Source: Nematostella vectensis (lineage: Eukaryota > Cnidaria > Anthozoa > Actiniaria > Edwardsiidae). Taken from it: a DNA stretch of 64,000 nt. Location of the stretch: NCBI RefSeq assembly GCF_932526225.1, contig NC_064036.1:434001-498000 (forward strand). Reading direction: 5' to 3'. The notes under the pieces were generated by a model that saw only the letters and a program-made list of their open reading frames with translations, ran no database searches and had not been told where the DNA came from. Positions 38,105 to 50,141 of this stretch are shown here, one piece after another; within the stretch, counting starts at the first letter, position 1; every line of letters starts with the position of its first letter. Made by a program: the position numbers and the translations under genes.

Positions 38105-38940
38105 CCAGTTAAGCATTCTATGTATGCTTCCCTGTACAAAATGCACCCCTTCAAATAGAACATTAAAGTTCACATACTTGTTTACTTCCTCAAACTCTTT
38201 GCTTTGTGTTTTTTGTTAACTTCCTAGGAACAAATTGAATACATATAATCAATAAATCTAGCAAGGTTATTTTGCAAACTCACTTTTTTTATTATTTTTG
38301 CGCAAAACCTATCAGGATTAAGGGGGTCCAGCACAAAGAAAACAAAACGAATTAAAAGAAAAAGCCCATTGGCCTGGGATCGAACCCGGTCTGAAGAACA
38401 AAACGGAAACAATACATACGGATTACCCAATCGGTATGGCAGCACAAGGCTTTTACGTAAGGCTGTAAAGAACCCGAAGGCCCCAAGCACCGATATTTCC
38501 GAGCGAATATGCTGTACAACACTCTTGCAAGGTTATCCCAACCCGCGCATTAATGGGGAGGACAATAACCAGGATCCCAGGCCTGTAATACGGTTATGCC
38601 ACGCACAGCTCGCCGAGATTGTGGATGACAAAAAATAGAGGTCTATTTGGGCGTCTTGGGTCCCTTGGGGACTCGCCATGCGCACGGGCGCATCTCTTTT
38701 ATTGTGAACATGACATCAAATTAGCGAAGAAAAAAGACGCTGTTTTGGTATCATGTGAAAAGCATAAAATAAATAGAAATAAAGACGTAAGGGGGGGGAA
38801 TATTGACATATTCATATTAGAATATTGACAAAATCCGCAATATTGTCTATGCTGACTAAGTAAAGCTGTATTTTACTTTACAGGGGCAGCAGCATAGTAC
38901 TGCGCATGTCTGGAGTCAGTGTTTATTGTAGGCTTTTAAG
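37084..38940 (+). repeat. Single-unit (2,010 bp) recent duplication
   Basis: This stretch matches the sequence 2,010 bp upstream (about 35,074-36,930) almost base for base. It shares private variants: TTCTAGG before the TA tract, GGAAACAATACA in the GC block, GGTTATGCC, ATTGTGAACATG and TTTACAGGGG. The copy ends where unit 20 reads GTCTACAAAC and unit 19 reads GTCTTCAAAC. One internal difference is GTTCGTTTTT at about 35,727 against GTTCTTTTTT at about 37,737. It is a one-register unequal exchange, smaller than the seven-unit event. Confidence 0.85.
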
Positions 38941-40114
38941 TGTCTACAAACAGTTGAACTTTTTAAAAGCTGTCAATACCTTATTAAATAATATGCAATA
39001 TTATATTGAAAACTATGTTAATTGACAGTTTGTGGTCATTTTTGTTTGTTTTGTTTAAAGTCTCCCACATGTACGAAAAGCTCATAAGTCAGTATTAGAA
39101 TTTCACTGAAGTTCATTGTGTCAGGGCTCTAGAGCTATTGCAAATCTCTTAACCATGACACTCCCCTTTTAAACGAAAGTAAATAAAATCAAAATTGTTG
39201 GTGAGGGTCTCTGTTGTGTTTGTTTTCTTTTTAGTTTTGTTCTATTATTATTATTATTTTCTTTTTTAGAGGGGGAGGGGAATTCAGCTAAAAATAGCCA
39301 AGGGTCAATTCAAGCAACTAGTACAAAAGATGTTTTTTTTTGCAGTCCTTTATTCAATATATTCAAGGTTATCATGCAATTCTGTTGTTTGACTCGATAT
39401 ATATATATATTTTTTTTCTTTATTTTCATTACAAGTTCTATATGTGTAAGTGGTGACCATAGCTATGATTACTATTATTTAGAATATTTTTTACCTACTA
39501 ACAGAAAACAACTTGACTGCAAAACATTTACTGTAGGGCACTCGATATTAGGCATTACTTTCATGTGGATGTAAGGGTGAAATGTCAAAACCTTCATTAA
39601 CCCGTGATCTACGCTTTAGCGTATTACACTTTGTGGTGATCTGATTCTATTGTACTTTTTTTTGTGTTTTACTAACAATTACCGTTTAACTATCACACTT
39701 TGTTTCACGGGTTAATGAAAACCACTCTAATTACTTACAGTAGTTCTTTTTTAATATTATTATTTACTTGTATAATTTAGATGAGCAATACATATTTCTT
39801 TATGGCTTTGTAGAGCTCATCTCGTTCCTCATAAATAACAAACAAAATGAAGTTTGTTCTTATTTTGGTGCAAAGGAATCTACAGTAGTTTTCTAATCAG
39901 ATAATTGTTTTTCTTTTAACACTCACCTGTTATTTCAACAGCCTTACTTGAGTTTGCTTGTCTCAGAAATAGACCTTGCTTAATAAACAAAGACATGTTA
40001 CAAACTTATTTAATAATAGGTAACAACTGCAATATTGTATGAAGAGAGTGCCCCTCTCTTCCCTCTGCTATTGTTCAAATTATGCTCAATAAACTTTTAC
40101 CTCTTCCCTCTCCA
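38105..40114 (+). repeat. Unit 20 (2,010 bp)
   Basis: GC-rich block from 38364, inverted-repeat element 39593-39719 (127 bp). Left part equals unit 19. The right part has GTACGAAAAG, TTAAACGAAAG, TTGGTGAGGG and CCCGTGATC, the last breaking the innermost base pair of the 16 bp inverted repeat. Confidence 0.95.
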
Positions 40115-42118
40115 CCAGTTAAGCATTCTATGTATGCTTCCCTGTACAAAATGCAACCCTTCAAATAGAACATTAAAGTTCACATACTTGTTTACTTCCT
40201 CAAACTCTTTGCTTTGTGTTTTTTGTTAACTTCCTAGTAACAAATTGAATACATATAATCAATAAATCTAGCAAGCTTATTTTGCAAACTCACTTTTTTT
40301 TATTATTTTTGCGCAAAACCTATCAGGATTAAGGGGGTCCAGCACAAAGAAAAAAAAAACGAACTAAAAAAAAAAGCCCATTGGCCTGGGATCGAACCCG
40401 GTCTGAAGAACAAAACGGAAACCATACATACGGATTACCCAATCGGTATGGCAGCACAAGGCTTTTACGGAAGGCTGTAAAGAACCCGAAGGCCCCAAGC
40501 ACCGATATTTCCGAGCGAATATGCTGTACAACACTCTTGCAAGGTTATCCCAACCCGCGCATTAATGGGGAGGACAATAACCAGGATCCCAGGCCTGTAA
40601 TACGGTTACGCCACGCACAGCTCGCCGAGATTGTGGATGACAAAAAATAGAGGTCTATTTGGGCGTCTTGGGTCCCTTGGGGACTCGCCATGCGCACGGG
40701 CGCATCTCTTTTATTGTGTACATGACATCAAATTAGCGAAGAAAAAAGACGCTGTTTTGGTATCATGTGAAAAGCATAAAATAAATAGAAATAAAGACGT
40801 AAGGGGGGAGAATATTGACATATTCATATTAGAATATTGACAAAATCCGCAATATTGTCTACGCTGACTAAGTAAAGCTGTATTTTACTTTAAAGGGGCA
40901 GCAGCATAGTACTGCGCATGTCTGGAGTCAGTGTTTATTGTAGGCTTTTAAGTGTCTACAAACAGTTGAACTTTTTAAAAGCTGTCAATACCTTATTAAA
41001 TAATATGCAATATTATATTGAAAACTATGTTAATGGACAGTTTGTGGTCATTTTTTTGTTTTGTTTAAAGTCTCCCACATGTACCAAAAGCTCATAAGTC
41101 AGTATTAGAATTTCACTGAAGTTCATTGTGTCAAGGCTCTAGAGCTATTGCAAATCTCTTAAACATGACACTCCCCCTTTAAAGGAAAGTAAAAAAAAAT
41201 CAAAATTGTTGGTGGGGGTCTCTGCTGTGTTTGTTTTCGTTTTAGTTTTGTTCTATTATTATTATTATTTTATTTTTTAGAGGAGGAGGGGAATTCAGCT
41301 AAAAATAGCCAAGGGTCAATTCAAGCAACTAGTACAAAAGATGTTTTTTTGAAGTCCTTTATTCAATATATTCAAGGTTATCATGCAATTCTGTTGTTTG
41401 ACTGCATATATATATTTTTTCTTTCTTTTCATTACAAGTGCTATATGTGTAAGTGGTGACCATAGCTATGATTACTATTATTTAGAATATTTTTTTACCT
41501 ACTAACAGAAAACAACTTGACTGCAAAACACTTACTGTAGGGCACTCGATATTATTCATTACTTTCATGTGGATGTAAGGTTGAAATGTCAAAACCTTCA
41601 TTAACCCGTGAACTACGCTTTAGCGTATTACACTTTGTTGTGATCTGATTCTATTGTTCTTTTTGTGTTTTACTAACTATTACCGTTTAACTATCACACT
41701 TTGTTTCACGGGTTAATGAAAACCACTCTAATTACTTACAGTAATTCTTTTTTAATGTTATTATTTACTTGTATAATTTAGATGAGCAATACATATTTCT
41801 TCTTGGCCTTGTAGAGCTCATCTCGTTCCTCATAAATAACAAACAAAATGAAGTTTGTTCTTATTTGGTGCAAAGGAATCTACATTAGTTTTCTAATCAG
41901 ATAATTGTTTTTTTTTTTTTAACACACACCTGTTATTTCAACAGCTCTTACTTGAGTTTGATTGTCTCAGAAATAGACCTTGCTTAATAAACAAATATAT
42001 CTTACAAACTTATTTAATAATAGGTAACAACTGCAATATTGTATGAAGAGAGTGCCCCTCCCTTCCCCCTGCTATTGTTGACATTATGCTCAATAAACTT
42101 TTACCTCTTCCCTCTCCA
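40115..42118 (+). repeat. Unit 21 (2,004 bp)
   Basis: GC-rich block from 40376, inverted-repeat element 41597-41720. Starts with ATGCAACCC and CCTAGTAAC (shared with units 25 and 28), then follows the unit 10/17 subtype, so it is itself a mosaic. Confidence 0.95.
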
Positions 42119-44620
42119 CCAGTTAAGCATTCTATTTATGCTTCCCTGTACAAAATGCACCCCTTCAAATAGAACATTAAAGTTCACATACTTGTTTACT
42201 TCCTCAAACTCTTTGCTTTGTGTTTTTTGTTAACTTCCTAGGAACAAATTGAATACATATAATCAATAAATCTAGCAAGCTTATTTTGCAAACTCACTTT
42301 TTTTTATTATTTTTGCGCAAAACCTATCAGGATTAAGGGGGTCCAGCACAAAGAAAAAAAAAACGAATTAAAAAAAAAAGCCCATTGGCCTGGGATCGAA
42401 CCCGGTCTGAAGAACAAAACGGAAACCATACATACGGATTACCCAATCGGTATGGCAGCACAAGGCTTTTACGGAAGGCTGTAAAGAACCCGAAGGCCCC
42501 AAGCACCGATATTTCCGAGCGAATATGCTGTACAAAACTCTTGCAAGGTTATCCCAACCCGCGCATTAATGGGGAGGACAATAACCAGGATCCCAGGCCT
42601 GTAATACGGTTACGCCACGCACAGCTCGCCGAGATTGTGGATGACAAAAAATAGAGGTCTATTTGGGCGTCTTGGGTCCCTTGGGGACTCGCCATGCGCA
42701 CGGGCGCATCTCTTTTATTGTGTACATGACATCAAATTAGCGAAGAAAAAAGACGCTGTTTTGGTATCATGTGAAAAGCATAAAATAAATAGAAATAAAG
42801 ACGTAAGGGGGGAGAATATTGACATATTCATATTAGAATATTGACAAAATCCGCAATATTGTCTATGCTGACTAAGTAAAGCTGTATTTTACTTTAAAGG
42901 GGCAGCAGCATAGTACTGCGCATGTCTGGAGTCAGTGTTTATTGTAGGCTTTTAAGTGTCTTCAAACAGTTGAACTTTTTAAAAGCTGTCAATACCTTAT
43001 TAAATAATATGCAATATTATATTGAAAACTATGTTAATTGACAGTTTGTGGTCATTTTTGTTTGTTTTGTTTAAAGTCTCCCACATGTACCAAAAGCTCA
43101 TAAGTCAGTATTAGAATTTCACTGAAGTTCATTGTGTCAGGGCTCTAGAGCTATTGCAAATCTCTTAACCATGACACTCCCCTTTTAAAGGAAAGTAACA
43201 AAAAATCAAAATTGTTGGTGGGGGTCTCTGCTGTGTTTGTTTTCTTTTTAGTTTTGTTCTATTATTATTATTATTTTCTTTTTTAGAGGGGGAGGGGAAT
43301 TCAGCTAAAAATAGCCAAGGGTCAATTCAAGCAACTAGTACAAAAGATGTTTTTTTTGCAGTCCTTTATTCAATATATTCAAGGTTATCATGCAATTCTG
43401 TTGTTTGACTGCATATATATATATTTTTTTTTTCTTTCTTTTCATTACAAGTTCTATATGTGTAAGTGGTGACCATAGCTATGATTACTATTATTTAGAA
43501 TATCTTTTTACCTACTAACAGAAAACAACTTGACTGCAAAACACTTACTGTAGGGCACTCGATATTAGGCATTGCTTTCATGTGGATGTAAGGTTGAAAT
43601 GTCAAAACCTTCATTAACCCGTGAACTACGCTTTAGCGTATTACACTTTGTGGTGATCTGATTCTATTGTACTTTTTTGTGTTTTACTAACTATTACCGT
43701 TTAACTATCACACTTTGTTTCACGGGTTAATGAAAACCACTCTAATTACTTACAGTAGTTCTTTTTTAATATTATTATTTACTTGTATAATTTAGATGAG
43801 CAATACATATTTCTTTATGGCTTTGTAGAGCTCATCTCGTTCCTCATAAATAACAAACAAAATGAAGTTTGTTCTTATTTTGGTGCAAAGGAATCTACAG
43901 TAGTTTTCTAATCAGATAATTGTTTTTCTTTTAACACTCACCTGTTATTTCAACAGCCTTACTTGAGTTTGCTTGTCTCAGAAATAGACCTTGCTTAATA
44001 AACAAAGACATGTTACAAACTTATTTAATAATAGGTAACAACTGCAATATTGTATGAAGAGAGTGCCCCTCTCTTCCCTCTGCTATTGTTCAAATTATGC
44101 TCAATAAACTTTTACCTCTCCCCTCTCCACCAGTTAAGCATTCTATGTATGCTTCCCTGTACAAAATGCACCCCTTCAAATAGAACATTAAAGTTCACAT
44201 ACTTGTTTACTTCCTCAAACTCTTTGCTTTGTGTTTTTTGTTAACTTCCTAGGAACAAATTGAATACATATAATCAATAAATCTAGCAAGGTTATTTTGC
44301 AAACTCACTTTTTTTATTATTTTTGCGCAAAACCTATCAGGATTAAGGGGGCCAGCACAAAGAAAACAAAACGAATTAAAAAAAAAAAAGCCCATTGGCC
44401 TGGGATCGAACCCGGTCTGAAGAACAAAACGGAAACAATACATACGGATTACCCAATCGGTATGGCAGCACAAGGCTTTTACGTAAGGCTGTAAAGAACC
44501 CGAAGGCCCCAAGCACCGATATTTCCGAGCGAATATGCTGTACAACACTCTTGCAAGGTTATCCCAACCCGCGCATTAATGAGGAGGACAATAACCAGGA
44601 TCCCAGGCCTGTAATACGGT
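40800..44620 (+). repeat. Four-unit-period repeat of units 17-19
   Basis: Units 21, 22 and the left part of 23 follow units 17, 18 and 19 in the same order, offset by about 8,030-8,035 bp (the combined length of units 17-20 is 8,030). Shared marks include AATGGACAG, GTGTCAAGGC, TTTTCGTTTT, GGAGGAGGGG, ATTATTCATT, TTCTTCTTGGCC and the unit 18/22 variant TACAAAACTC. Small differences (for example AATACATATA in unit 22 against AATTCATATA in unit 18) make this block older than the 14,039 bp duplication, or separately drawn from the same pool. Confidence 0.8.
42119..44129 (+). repeat. Unit 22 (2,011 bp)
   Basis: GC-rich block from 42380, inverted-repeat element 43610-43734. Subtype of units 11 and 18 (TACAAAACTC, GTAACAAAAAATC) with a longer T run before GCAGTCC and TTCAAGG retained. 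Confidence 0.95.
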
Positions 44621-46137
44621 TATGCCACGCACAGCTCGCCGAGATTGTGGATGACAAAAAATAGAGGTCTATTTGGGCGTCTTGGGTCCCTTGGGGACTC
44701 GCCATGCGCACCGGCGCATCTCTTTTATTGTGTACATGACATCAAATTAGCGAAGAAAAAAGACGCTGTTTTGGTATCATGTGAAAATCATAAAATAAAT
44801 AGAAATAAATACGTAAGGGGGAAGAATATTGACATCTTCATATTAGAATATTGACAAAATCCGCAATTTTGTCTACGCTGACTAAGTAAAGCTGTATTTT
44901 ACTTTAAAGTGGCAGCAGCATAGTACTGCGCATGTCTGGAGTCAGTGATTATTGTAGGATTTTAAGTGTCAACAAACAGTTGAACTTTTTAAAAGCTGTG
45001 AATACCATATTAAATAATATGCAATATTATATTGAAAACTATGTTAATTGACAGTTTGTGGTCATTTTTTTTGTTTTGTTTAAAGTCCCCCACATGTACC
45101 AAAAGCTCATAAGTCAGTATTAGAATTTCACTGAAGTTCATTGTGTCAGGGCTCTAGAGCTATTGCAAATCTCTTAACCATGACACTCCCCTTTTATAGG
45201 AAAGTAAAAAAAATCAAAATTGTTGGTGGGGGTCTCTGTTGTGTTTGTTTTCTTTTTAGTTTTGTTCTATTATTATTATTATTTTCTTTTTTAGAGGGGG
45301 AGGGGAATTCAGCTAAAAATAGCCAAGGGTCTATTCAAGCAACTAGTACAAAAGATGTTTTTTTGCATTCCTTTATTCAATATATTCAAGGTTATCATGC
45401 AATTCTGTTGTTTGACCCATATATATATATATAGTTTTTTTCTTTCTTTTCATTACAATTTCTATATGTGTAAGTGGTGACCATAGCTATGATTACTATT
45501 ATTTAGAATACTTTTTTACCTACTAACAGAAAACAACTTGACTGCAAAACACTTACTGTAGGGCACTCGATATTAGGCATTACTTTCATGTGGATGTAAG
45601 GGTGAAATGTCAAAACCTTCATTAACCCGTGAACTACGCTTTAGCGTATTACACTTTGTGGTGATCTGATTCTATTGTACTTTTTTGTGTTTTACTAACT
45701 ATTACCGTTTAACTATCACACTTTGTTTCACGGGTTAATGAAAACCACTCTAATTACTTACAGTAGTTCTTTTTTAATATTATTATTTACTTGTATAATT
45801 TAGATGAGCAATATATATTTCTTTATGGCTTTGTAGAGCTCATCTCGTTCCTCATAAATAACAAACAAAATGAAGTTTGTTCTTATTTTGGTGCAAAGGA
45901 ATCTACAGTAGTTTTCTAATCAGATAATTGTTTTTCTTTTAACACTCACCTGTTATTTCAACAGCCTTACTTGAGTTTGCTTGTCTCAGAAATAGACCTT
46001 GCTTAATAAACAAAGACATGTTACAAACTTATTTAATAATAGGTAACAACTGCAATATTGTATGAAGAGAGTGCCCCTCTATTCCCTCTGCTATTGTTCC
46101 AATTATGCTCAATAAACTTTTACCTCTTCCCTCTCCA
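44130..46137 (+). repeat. Unit 23 (2,008 bp), chimeric
   Basis: GC-rich block from 44390, inverted-repeat element 45618-45742. Left part is unit 19 type up to GGTTATGCC (about 44,622). The right part is unit 9/16 type from GAAAATCATAAAATAAATAG (about 44,783). Private: AAGGGGGCCAGC, AATGAGGAGG, GCACCGGCGC and AAGTGGCAGC. The switch lies inside or just after the GC block. Confidence 0.93.
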
Positions 46138-48141
46138 CCAGTTAAGCATTCTATGTATGCTTCCCTGTACAAAATGCACCCCTTCAAATAGAACATTAAA
46201 GTTCACATACTTGTTTACTTCCTCAAACTCTTTGCTTTGTGTTTTTTGTTAACTTCCTAGGAACAAATTGAATACATATAATCAAAAAATCTAGCAAGGT
46301 TATTTTGCAAACTCACTTTTTTTATTATTTTTGCGCAAAACCTATCAGGATTAAGGGGGTCCAGCACAAAGAAAAAAAAACGAATTAAAAAAAAAAGCCC
46401 ATTGGCCTGGGATCGAACCCGGTCTGAAGAACAAAACGGAAACCATACATACGGATTACCCAATCGGTATGGCAGCACAAGGCTTTTACGGAAGGCTGTA
46501 AAGAACCCGAAGACCCCAAGCACCGATATTTCCGAGCGAATATGCTGTACAACACTCTTGCAAGGTTATCCCAACCCGCGCATTAATGGGGAGGACAATA
46601 ACCAGGATCCCAGGCCTGTAATACGGTTACGCCACGCACAGCTCGCCGAGATTGTGGATGACAAAAAATAGAGGTCTATTTGGGCGTCTTGGGTCGCTTG
46701 GGGACTCGCCATGCGCACGGGCGCATCTCTTTTATTGTGTACATGACATCAAATTAGCGAAGAAAAAAGACGCTGTTTTGGTATCATGTGAAAAGCATAA
46801 AATAAATAGAAATAAAGACGTAAGGGGGGAGAATATTGACATATTCATATTAGAATATTGACAAAATCCGCAATATTGCCTACGCTGACTAAGTAAAGCT
46901 GTATTTTACTTTAAAGGGGCAGCAGCATAGTACTGCGCATGTCTGGAGTCAGTGTTTATTGTAGGCTTTTAAGTGTCTACAAACAGTTGAACTTTTTAAA
47001 AGCTGTCAATACCTTATTAAATAATATGCAATATTATATTGAAAACTATGTTAATGGACAGTTTGTGGTCATTTTTTTGTTTTGTTTAAAGTCTCCCACA
47101 TGTACCAAAAGCTCATAAGTCAGTATTAGAATTTCACTGAAGTTCATTGTGTCAAGGCTCTAGAGCTATTGCAAATCTCTTAAACATGACACTCCCCCTT
47201 TAAAGGAAAGTAAATAAAATCAAAATTGTTGGTGAGGGTCTCTGTTGTGTTTGTTTTCTTTTTAGTTTTGTTCTATTATTATTATTATTTTCTTTTTTAG
47301 AGGGGGAGGGGAATTCAGCTAAAAATAGCCAAGGGTCAATTCAAGCAACTAGTACAAAAGATGTTTTTTTTGCAGTCCTTTATTCAATATATTCAAGGTT
47401 ATCATGCAATTCTGTTGTTTGACTCGATATATATATATTTTTTTTTCTTTATTTTCATTACAAGTTCTATATGTGTAAGTGGTGACCATAGCTATGATTA
47501 CTATTATTTAGAATATTTTTTACCTACTAACAGAAAACAACTTGACTGCAAAACATTTACTGTAGGGCACTCGATATTAGGCATTACTTTCATGTGGATG
47601 TAAGGGTGAAATGTCAAAACCTTCATTAACCCGTGATCTACGCTTTAGCGTATTACACTTTGTTGTGATCTGATTCTATTTATCTTTTTTGTGTTTTACT
47701 AACTATTACCGTTTAACTATCACACTTTGTTTCACGGGTTAATGAAAACCACTCTAATTACTTACAGTAGTTCTTTTTTAATATTATTATTTACTTGTAT
47801 AATTTAGATGAGCAATACATATTTCTTTATGGCTTTGTAGAGCTCATCTCGTTCCTCATAAATAACAAACAAAATGAAGTTTGTTCTTATTTTGGTGCAA
47901 AGGAATCTACAGTAGTTTTCTAATCAGATAATTGTTTTTCTTTTAACACTCACCTGTTATTTCAACAGCCTTACTTGAGTTTGCTTGTCTCAGAAATAGA
48001 CCTTGCTTAATAAACAAAGACATGTTACAAACTTATTTAATAATAGGTAACAACTGCAATATTGTATGAAGAGAGTGCCCCTCTCTTCCCTCTGCTATTG
48101 TTCAAATTATGCTCAATAAACTTTTACCTCTTCCCTCTCCA
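46138..48141 (+). repeat. Unit 24 (2,004 bp), chimeric
   Basis: GC-rich block from 46397, inverted-repeat element 47622-47746. Left part is unit 17 type up to CTCCCCCTTTAAAGG (about 47,203). The right part is unit 20 type from AAATAAAATC and TTGGTGAGGG. The switch lies within roughly 10-15 bp. Private: AATCAAAAAATC, GAAGACCCC, GGTCGCTTGG and TATTGCCTACG. Confidence 0.93.
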
Positions 48142-50141
48142 CCAGTTAAGCATTCTATGTATGCTTCCCTGTACAAAATGCAACCCTTCAAATAGAACAT
48201 TAAAGTTCACATACTTGTTTACTTCCTCAAACTCTTTGCTTTGTGTTTTTTGTTAACTTCCTAGTAACAAATTGAATACATATAATCAATAAATCTAGCA
48301 AGCTTATTTTGCAAACTCACTTTTTTTTATTATTTTTGCGCAAAACCTATCAGGATTAAGGGGGTCCAGCACAAAGATAAAAAAACGAACTAAAAAAAAA
48401 AGCCCATTGGCCTGGGATCGAACCCGGTCTGAAGAACAAAACGGAAACCATACATACGGATTACCCAATCGGTATGGCAGCACAAGGCTTTTACGGAAGG
48501 CTGTAAAGAACCCGAAGGCCCCAAGCACCGATATTTCCGAGCGAATATGCTGTACAACACTCTTGCAAGGTTATCCCAACCCGCGCATTAATGGGGAGGA
48601 CAATAACCAGGATCCCAGGCCTGTAATACGGTTACGCCACGCACAGCTCGCCGAGATTGTGGATGACAAAAAATAGAGGTCTATTTGGGCGTCTTGGGTC
48701 CCTTGGGGACTCGCCATGCGCACGGGCGCATCTCTTTTTTTGTGTACATGACATCAAATTAGCGAAGAAAAAAGACGCTGTTTTGGTATCATGTGAAAAG
48801 CATAAAATAAATAGAAATAAAGACGTAAGGGGGGAGAATATTGACATATTCATATTAGAATATTGACAAAATCCGCTATATTGTCTACGCTGACTAAGCA
48901 AAGCTGTATTTTACTTTAAAGGGGCAGCAGCATAGTACTGCGCATGTCTGGAGTCAGTGTTTATTGTAGGCTTTTAAGTGTCTACAAACAGTTGAACTTT
49001 TTAAAAGCTGTCAATACCTTATTAAATAATATGCAATATTATATTGAAAACTATGTTAATGGACAGTTTGTGGTCATTTTTTTTGTTTTGTTTAAAGTCT
49101 CCCACATGTACCAAAAGCTCATAAGTCAGTATTAGAATTTCACTGAAGTTCATTGTGTCAGGGCTCTAGAGCTATTGCAAATCTCTTAAACATGACACTC
49201 CCCCTTTAAGGGAAAGTAAAAAAATATCAAAATTGTTGGTGGGGGTCTCTTCTGTGTTTGTTTTCTTTTTAGTTTTGTTCTATTATTATTATTATTTTCT
49301 TTTTTAGAGGAGGAGGGGAATTCAGCTAAAAATAGCCAAGGGTCAATTCAAGCAACTAGTACAAAAGATGTTTTTTTGCAGTCCTTTATTCAATATATTC
49401 AAGGTTATCATGCAATTCTGTTGTTTGACTGCATATATATATTTTTTCTTTCTTTTCATTACAAGTGCTATATGTGTAAGTGGTGACCATAGCTATGATT
49501 ACTATTATTTAGAATAATTTTTTACCTACTAACAGAAAACAACTTGACTGCAAAACACTTACTGTATGGCACTCGATATTAGGCATTACTTTCATGTGGA
49601 TGTAAGGTTGAGATGTCAAAACCTTCATTAACCCGTGAACTACGCTTTAGCGTATTACACTTTGTTGTGATCTGATTCTATTGTACTTTTTTTGTGTTTT
49701 ACTAACTATTACCGTTTAACTATCACACTTTGTTTCACGGGTTAATGAAAACCACTCTAATTGCTTACAGTAATTCTTTTTTAATATTATTATTTACTTG
49801 TATAATTTAGATGAGCAATACATATTTCTTCTTGGCCTTGTAGAGCTCATCTCGTTCCTCATAAATAACAAGAAAATGAAGTTTGTTCTTATTTGGTGCA
49901 AAGGAATCTACATTAGTTTTCTAATCAGATAATTGTTTTTTTTTTACACTCACCTGTTATTTCAACAGCCTTACTTGAGTTTGCTTGTCTCAGAAATAGA
50001 CCTTGCTTAATAAACAAAGACATGTTACAAACTTATTTAATAATAGGTAACAACTGCAATATTGTATAAAGAGAGTGCCCCTCTCTTCCCTCTGCTATTG
50101 TTCAAATTATGCTCAATAAACTTTTACCTCTTCCCTTTCCA
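48142..50141 (+). repeat. Unit 25 (2,000 bp)
   Basis: GC-rich block from 48402, inverted-repeat element 49624-49749. First unit with CTCTTTTTTTGTG after the GC block and with AAAGATAAAAAAACG before it. Also CCGCTATATTG, CTAAGCAAAG and a shortened ATAACAAGAAAATG. Template subtype for unit 28. Confidence 0.95.
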
